NCBI RefSeq assembly: GCF_023078275.1
Contig: NC_062998.1
Location: 12,738,416-12,802,415, forward strand
DNA from: Leguminivora glycinivorella
Taxonomy: Eukaryota; Arthropoda; Insecta; Lepidoptera; Tortricidae
DNA length: 64,000 nucleotides
Direction: 5' to 3'
Each line of letters opens with the position of its first letter. The stretch's first letter is position 1. Under the pieces are notes generated by a model. It was not told where the DNA came from and did no database searches. It saw only the letters and a list, made by a program, of their open reading frames with translations. Shown piece after piece: positions 25,001 through 34,000 of the stretch. The translations under genes were made by a program, and so were the position numbers.

Positions 25001-28000
25001 TTGAGGGAACTCCTCGAATCTGAAAGGCATACATATGGCGATTTTTGTGTTTTTAAAGGAACAGCATGCATTTACGTACGGAACAGTGACATTTGGTGCA
25101 GTGGAACTGCTGATGATGGTCAGAACGGAACTCCTCAAATCTGAACGGCATGCTTAATAAGCATATATATAAATCTATAAGCATTGCTTATAGTGACTTT
25201 GGTATTTTTATAAGAACAGCATGCACTTACGTCCAGAACAGTGACATTTGGTGCAGTGGAACTCCTGATGATGGTCAGAACGGAACTCCTCAAATCTGAA
25301 CGGCACGCTTATAGTGACGTTGGTATTTTTATAAGAACAGCATGCACTTACGTCCAGAATAGTGACATTTGGTGCAGTGAAACTGCAGATGATGGTCAGA
25401 ACCGAACTCCTCAAATCTGAACGGTACACTTATAGTGACTTTGGTATTTTTATAAGAACAGCATGCATTTAAGTTCAGAACAGTAACATTTATTTATTTA
25501 TATTTGTTAAGCATATTGACTTTTCAAGTCAAATTTTGTCAAGCTTCGATTTCTTATAATCGGATTCATGAGGAATTGAGGAAACTCTTCAAACCTTAAC
25601 GGTATACGTATATTGGTTTTTGTTGCCATCAAATAATTAAAGCATTAAAAGCAGTTTAAAAAAATACCTACACATTTCTACATAATCCAACATTCGCAAG
25701 TAGCTTTCACCAAAACCCCAAAGGCGGCGGTTTTTTTTCTTAACAATTATGTTATTAATAAGTAGTTGTTTTTTGATATCACTTTAGGTTTGAATGTTTT
25801 ATTGTGTTACAATTTATTTTGAATATGCACGTTAAGGGGGGGGGGGGTATTGAATATAATGATAATGAGATATTCGATAGAATTAAGAGGCCACAGTATG
25901 TAGAAGGAATACCGTCATATTTTGTATTTGGTATAGCAACGATTCTTTTATATGTTTGTTCACGTTTTGTAAGTCAGTCGGTCAATAACAGTTCTCATGT
26001 AAACATTGAATAAATTCCTAGTGTACACTTTCTTGGTTTCCTTGTGCTATAGATGCAACTGTTAGACCTGTGGGATATCCCCCACACCTATTGTTACCAA
26101 TTTTGAATACCATTTAATAATTTTTGATGGGCTTTAGCGTCTTTAAAAATAAGAGTACCTACCTATCAAAAAAATCAAAACGGTCCGACACAGATGAAAA
26201 TAATAATAATCTGTGTTTGTAAAAATTATTGCTCTATCTTCAAAAACCAGGGAGCAAATAGTCGAGAGCGTTTGCATGGAGAATTGACCCTTCCTGTATC
26301 GTTTTAACGTTCGAATGTGAAATGAACGCGAGACGAAAGGCACGCGGCTCACGCGGGGCGTCGCGCAAATCAACTCCGGACGGAAGTGCGTAAAAAACTC
26401 GGAAGTTGGTGCGTTTTCCCCGCATGCGAGTCCGTCGCTCCGCGTCTCGTAACGAGACGCGTCGTCAATGTGTGAACCGCCTATAATAGATAAAATCCCA
26501 TGCGAGTTCACGCACCATTTAAATGGGGCTTTAATGGAGCAAGAACGTGAAATGGACATAATTACTGAAAAAAGATCGTTACTTACAACCATGAGGTTCC
26601 ACATCTTGGCAGCTTCAGCGACGGTGGTGCAGACGGTGGAACAGCCCGCCAGCAGCAGCAACTTTTGTGGCGGGTTGTACAGCAGGTTGTACATCACGCT
26701 TGCACCCAGCCCCGGCTCGCACTGACAAACAGAGACAAAACATTAATGCAATAGTACAATGGGCTATGTGGGTACAACACCGGCCAATAATAAATTATTT
26801 CTATGTTTCTACGGAGTACCTAACTATTTTTTAAATGTTTTCAATAATTTTATTTTCTTCTCACTACATATTTTAGAAGTATTATAATATAAGCAAGCGA
26901 TGAAAAATTAAATTTTATTATTGAAGTACCTACATATTTCTTTTTACCGCTTCTATACATCCTCTTGGCAAAAACCCGCAAAGACGATATATTATTGGTC
27001 GCCATACGGCGAGTGATAATCAATATATAGAGAGATATAGAGACATAAGATATAGAGATATTACGAAACCCACTGTAACAAGAAAATTAATGCTTCCTTC
27101 CTGCTTCCTTTTCGTGTCCCTGCAAGTAGGTTCCATTTTATCTCGGTAAGAAAAATACGAGTTATCATGAACGCTTTGTAATTTTATACAGTCCGTTGAG
27201 CGATTGTCACAAAAGCATTAATGCCCGGGAATGATGTTAATGTGGTCGATTGCGCGAATACGGCCGCAGATTAATTTGGTATTTTATCGAGTTATTGTGG
27301 CGTGTAATGAAATACTTTGGCATATTTTCGGCTGGCTTAACTTTAGTACCCACTGAAAAAGGGCGACAAAGAGGTACTCCTTTTTGTAATTTTATACAGT
27401 TACTTTTTAGCTACACTTTTTTTTGACATTTAGTTATTATAGCGTGTAATGAAATACTTTGGCATATTTTCGGCTGGCTTAACTCTAGTATCTAAATCAT
27501 AAATCATATAGCCTGACAAGTTTTTTTTGACCCTCGCTGCGTTGCGGATTTTTAGCTGAACTAATTTCTTTTACTGGCAAGGATTACTATTTGACACCCG
27601 TCGTCGAAAGTCATCGAATGTCAGTGATGTAAACAAGAACTAAATATTTTAAATTTTCTAACGGTTTCATCGCATTTTGCCCAAAATAATAATAATAAAA
27701 GTGAAAATAATTATACTGAACGTGATAAATTACGTACAAAAAAGAGGATGAAGGATTTCACAGCATTTCGATACGAATGTTCTGAAACCGGTTGTTGACA
27801 CGTCCGGCACTGACAGTTCTGTTTATAGTGCGGTTCTCCTGTATTGATTAGTTGGTTTCGCGTTTAGCCTAATATATTTTTTGTTCTTATTTAAGGTATC
27901 TGTAGCTCTGCGGTCAAAAATATTTATAGAAATTCATGATGCCATTCCATAACTGCCACCAGTACAGAACAAGGTCCCATGCAAAATAAGTAAACCTCGA

Positions 28001-31000
28001 TAACTTCGAGTCAGGCATTTTAGGCATTTAAGATTCATGGATTTTAGGCTGTGCGAAAAGAAGTAGCGAGTCTTAAAACCTTGCTTATTAAATTTTGATT
28101 CTCTAAAGCCATGTTTTAATTTTCTATAAATTTTAACGGGAAACCAGTACCTACACGCTGTCCCCATTGCATATGACGTCGGCGTATTATTGCCATATGA
28201 AAGCGGTTTGTAGCGACACTGTTGTCAGGCTTTACAGAATGTAACAATAATATTATTTTCTACTCGTCGACTGTAATCTGTCAATTAGGACACCACAGAC
28301 TAAACTATAAGTGCTAACTTTTCAGTGTTATATACTCTATGGCAGTTCCAACTCAACTATAATAATCTCATTATAGTTGACTTTTAGTTAACTGTAATAA
28401 TTTCAAAAATAGAATTTCATACTCGTACAATTTCTATACTAATTTGCGATACCTGGCAAATTTTTCTGCATTTGAAACACATTTTTTTTATCTGTCGCGT
28501 TATCGGCCAATCAGAGACGGTTATTACAAACAATTGGTTGTTAGGTAATTCGATGTTGATACAACGGTGAACGACGCTATTAATTTTAACTTACATGAAT
28601 GATGATATTTCTGTCCATTGATGATGAAGATGATGACTCGTAGAAAAAGTATTGTATACAATAGTGATATAATTAAGCTTTTCACTCTCTTACCTTACTA
28701 TTAGGCCACTCAGCAAGCTTCGTGGCCTAAACATGGTACTCGACTGAAAAGCTTTGTATTATATCACGATTGTATAAAATACTATTTTAATATGAACACA
28801 TGGCACCCTGTTAAAGGTATGGCAAGATTCTTAAAACTATGTACATATCTACTGGTACAATGTGATATAAAATGAAACTACACAATTTCCATACAAATGA
28901 TTACCACGTTTAAGTTATTTTGATAGATACAAAAATTTTACAGATCAGATACGTGGAAAATGCCATGTTTTATTTTCTATAAAATAGGTATTTTATATCG
29001 CACTGTATATAAAACCAGCTATTTTATTATTAAACAAATAATACACGTGAGTGAATAGTAAATGCGAATGCCGAATGTAATGTAATGTGAATGTAATTGT
29101 AGTAAATAAGTATTGTACCCATGATTTATTCTTTCTCTTAATTGAACTTTATTCATTACCAATTAACATCTTGGGTAAAATAAATTATATACTTAAGTAA
29201 TAAACGGTTTTTTAAAATGCAAACGTGAAGTCTTCTTTTGGTCATGTAATTATACGACGTATTTTTTCTTCATAGGTAGGTCTTTATATTAAAGGGCAAC
29301 ATTCAAGGTTTAAATATAAGTACGTAGTGATAACAAGAAATGTTTAGCTCGCGAAGCAGTGGTATTTTTCAGAGCATAAAGCAACGATCCAATCTAATCT
29401 TCCTTTCATGTTTTCTTTTCTAGATTTTTCTTTTGGTAGCAAATTACAAATTTAATGATTTTCTTCAGGCTATTGCCTGTACGAAATATTAACGTAAAAG
29501 CGTATCAATTTGCTACTTACATTAAATCCTTTTAGGATTAGCTCTGAATTAAATCAAAGCTATTTTATATTGGGTTGGTAAGAAAGTAATGAGCGAATCA
29601 TAACCAATATTGTAATTTTTATTTAATTTATTATTTTAATCATTTATCAAAAATATAACGGCCTTCGTTATCTACTACTTGTCTCCATCGTTCTGGTAAA
29701 GAATGAATAGTATCGGCGAAGAAGTTCTTAGGTTTAGATTCAAAAAACTCAGCTATGTACTGTCGTAGATGGGCTTGATCATCGAACTTTTTTTCAATCA
29801 AGGCATTGCTTAGCGATCTGAACAATGCGTAATCCGTAGGTGCCAAGTCTGGAGAGTACGGTGGATGAGGTATCACTTTCCAACCTAGCTCCAATAGCTT
29901 TAGCCGAGTCACTTTTGCAATGTGTGGGCGAGCATTGTCGTGTAAGAAAAAAACTTTAGCATGCTGTGGACGATTCTGACAGATTTTTTGGTTTAAATTT
30001 TCAAGCTGATTACAGTATACTGATGCGGTAACAGTCATTCCACTTGGTAGGAGTTCCCAGTGAATAATACCATGAATATCCCACCAAACAGACAGCATAA
30101 CTTTTTTCGGGTGAGACTCTGTTTTTGGTGCCTCTATTCCTTTTTCGTTTGGAGCTAGCCACTGACGTTTGCATGTGTGATTTATATATAAGATCCATTT
30201 TTCATCTCCAGTGATAAGATGGTCCAACCAATTTTAACTATAAAACTCCCGTGAGACTCATACATATTTAAAAATATTTTAAGCGGGTTACTCACGTATT
30301 AAGTCGATATAGCGTTCGACATGTTTCGGCTCAATTTCGAGAGCCTTTCTCAAGAGTAGCGACACCCCGCCTTTACATGTCGAGAGCGCGACGCATACTG
30401 CGGGCGCTTGCTCGGTGCGCGCGGCTGCTGAGGACAGGCGCAGGGGGGGTCGGCGGCGCGGGCGACGTCACCGTGGCGAGATCGGAGCTACCCACTATGT
30501 TACTTTTGTCAAAAGCAGGATTGCACACAACACTTATTACGTCACTTGTTAAGGGTGCGTTTACACTGGGGACCGACGTAGTGCCTAGAACTGTTTTCCA
30601 ACTTGGTGGCACCGACCAACCACTGTCACGATTGAAATTAGGATGACGACTAATTTCTATAGCTTCCCGTATTTTCCGCTGAACGAAGAACTTTTCTCGC
30701 GCCAGTACGGTTACCCTATCAAATCTTACATAGTGCGTCGTGTCCGAATCCAATACGTGTTCTGTCACCGCAGAGCTGTGGGTGTCCCGGCCCTTCATAC
30801 TACGTATGTGTTCAGAAAGCCTTGTCGAGATGTTCCGGCCGGTCTCTCCAATGTATGACTTCCCACAGGAACACGGGATCCTGTACACCCCGGGAACATT
30901 TTAAAACAGGATCCCGTGTTCCTGTGGGAAGTCATACATTGGAGAGACCGGCCGGAACATCTCGACAAGGCTTTCTGAACACATACGTAGTATGAAGGGC

Positions 31001-34000
31001 CGGGACACCCACAGCTCTGCGGTGACAGAACACGTATTGGATTCGGACACGACGCACTATGTAAGATTTGATAGGGTAACCGTACTGGCGCGAGAAAAGT
31101 TCTTCGTTCAGCGGAAAATACGGGAAGCTATAGAAATTAGTCGTCATCCTAATTTCAATCGTGACAGTGGTTGGTCGGTGCCACCAAGTTGGAAAACAGT
31201 TCTAGGCACTACGTCGGTCCCCAGTGTAAACGCACCCTTAACAAGTGACGTAATAAGTGTTGTGTGCAATCCTGCTTTTGACAAAAGTAACATAGTGGGT
31301 AGCTCCGATCTCGCCACGGTGACGTCGCCCGCGCCGCCGACCCCCCCTGCGCCTGTCCTCAGCAGCCGCGCGCACCGAGCAAGCGCCCGCAGTATGCGTC
31401 GCGCTCTCGACATGTAAAGGCGGGGTGTCGCTACTCTTGAGAAAGGCTCTCGAAATTGAGCCGAAACATGTCGAACGCTATATCGACTTAATACGTGAGT
31501 AACCCGCTTAAAATATTTTTAAATATGGTCCAACCAGTTTAATGTGCGGCGAAAAGACAAAAGTTGTATGCAGATATCGGCACGGCGGTTTAGTTGATCT
31601 CTATCAAGTTCGTGCGGTATCCAAACACTGTATTTGTAGTTTTTTCCCATCGATTTTACTGCATACAATGCGTCTTTGTACGTTTTCCTTGTGCAGTACC
31701 TAATACTCGTCGCGGGAGGTGGCACAGAAATAACTCGCTGTGACAGCCACTACGTGCTTCCACAGAAGGATCCTATTTCTTTTTGTGCAAGCGAATCATT
31801 GCTCTAAATTCTCCTAGAAAACATTTCGCTCATATCCCTCTAAAATGTATATTTCATGCGGTAAAGTTTAAAGACACCAAAAAATATAATAGGTAGCAAT
31901 ATTCAAAATGGACACTATTATACCGCAAAGGAAAACTGAATACATAAATGAAAAGCTCCTTCATTGATACCTAGAATAATCGCTAGAAGCAATCGAATTT
32001 GGTCAAATACCTGCTGCCAATTGCTGATAAAAAGTTGTTGATTGAATCACACTCCTTAAAATAAATTTTCTTTAATAAAATCTAAGTCGATTATGGACGA
32101 ATAATCGCACCAAAGCGATGGAGTCGTCGAGTTCTCCGTGAATTTAAATCGATAAAATGGAAAATTACCTTCTGCCGGCTCAGAAAATCTATCCAATAAA
32201 ATTTTCTTCCGTTCTCAATAATTGAATCGAACGTCAGGCTCAGCCTCTGCGATGCAATATCGTAGGCCTATGATCATTTGGATTTATGGCCCGCCTTGCC
32301 GCGCGAGCCTCGGGGCGGCGTCCTTTTTGTTAATTACCGCTAGAGAAACTCAGCTGGATCCGGTTTCAAATTTAATGGCTAATCCATTAAATTTGAAACC
32401 GGATTCAACACTTTTAATTATCGGCACCGAAGACTTACAACCGTTACAGTAAACGAAAATTTAAGTACACTTTATACAGACACTTCTCAGTAACAAAATT
32501 CTAATAGGGCTTCATATTTCTTAATTTAACACAAATTAATAACGAAGTGAAGTCTTGACTTAAATTTCATGGCAAGTTTGAATTAAAAAATAAATGACTA
32601 CAGGACCAAAGTATTGTTATATTTCTACTTGGGAGAAATATCTATGTATTTTATTGTTAAACTAGCATGAGGTACAGCGGGGCAAATCCCTATCCCTATT
32701 ACACTATTAAGTTGAGTTCCACATGTAAGTATTCACTGAACACACGTGCCTTATATAACCAGTGGACACTCTAATTAATAATGCACTGAGAGAAAATACA
32801 ACCCGTTTTCATGTTCGTTCAACAAGTTTTTTGGTTAAAATAGCGCCTACGTGCTCTTTGGTTCAAACAACAAGCTACTTGTCATTTGAATCGGCAATAT
32901 ATTTGAATCAACAAGTCGATTTTATAAAAACAACCTGACACATATTGTTTTAAACATACGTTTGGCTGATTCAAACGGATAAACCGCAACAAGTCGAACT
33001 TGTTAAATTCACAATGCAAATTTCTCTCAGTGTGCAAATATTGTGAACATGGAAAAAAAATTGATCAGTTGAATTTGCCACCAGTCAAAATTGTCCCGCT
33101 GTACCTTACCTATTAGTTCTTTTATAATGAAATAACATAACGAAAACTATGTACCTACTCATGAATATTAGATGCTTTTCTCTATGGAGATCCCACGAAG
33201 CTTGTATAAAAGTTATATAACAGTAGGAAACGCTTTGGGGACCTCATTTGAATTTTACCAATAAGTAGTCGTCGCGCGAATAAAATATAATATTGAAGGT
33301 ATTATTACAGATCTGCACTGGAAAGAGAATTGGAAAAGAAAGTACGTAGCAGTTGTATGATGGTCATAGAACTATTGAAATCTTACTAACAAGAAAAAGG
33401 TGTTTTCGAGCTTTTCAAATCGCATACTTAACTTACCTATGTACTGTATTTTGTTACTCGTTAAGTATATACTAATCCCCTTATTAATAAACGTTCACTA
33501 AAGTTATCAAGCCGATAAAGTTCGTTTGTCCTTTTCTATCACATCAGTACATACAATAGGGAAAGGGACAAACGAACTTTATCGGCTTGATAACTTTAGT
33601 GAACGTTATGAATAAGGGGTTAAGTATGTATTTCTTTCAGTACCTTGACATTTCTTACACACAGTATTTTATAACATTTTCAAATGCTATGTGACATATG
33701 TTTACATTGTGAGCTATTCTGATCATAATATGAATGTATGATTGAATGGTGCGATGAGAGTTATGGCTTACCTTGCTGTCGTTGCTGTGCAGCAGTAGCT
33801 TGAAGCCGGAGAGCAGGTCGGAGCGCGCGTTGACGTCGGCCAGCGCCAGCTCGGCGGCCGGCATGCAGGCCTGCCCGCCCTGCCAGCCGCCCTCGCCCTC
33901 CATCGGGAAGATGCCCCCGATGTGCAGGTCGTTGTCCCGCCGCCCCTCGCACGCACTCAACACGCTCAGCCACAGCACCAGCGCCCGCGCTCGTCCGCCT

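Larger units (their letters stand above)
31741..33771. other. GABA-B-R1 intron 1, 5' part
   Basis: Between the mariner remnant and exon 1. Contains the perfect hairpin at 32358-32404, MITE copy 2 (32784-33032) and the foldback at 33476-33622. No coding region seen. Confidence 0.6.

Noticed and set aside
26143..26586. Extension of exon 2 into 26143
   Set aside because: This is read-through past the GTAAGT donor at 26586; the receptor alignment ends exactly at the donor.
33761..33973. Additional ORFs in other frames over exon 1
   Set aside because: They are shadows in high-GC sequence; only the frame ending HSNDSK matches the receptor and has the correct splice donor.
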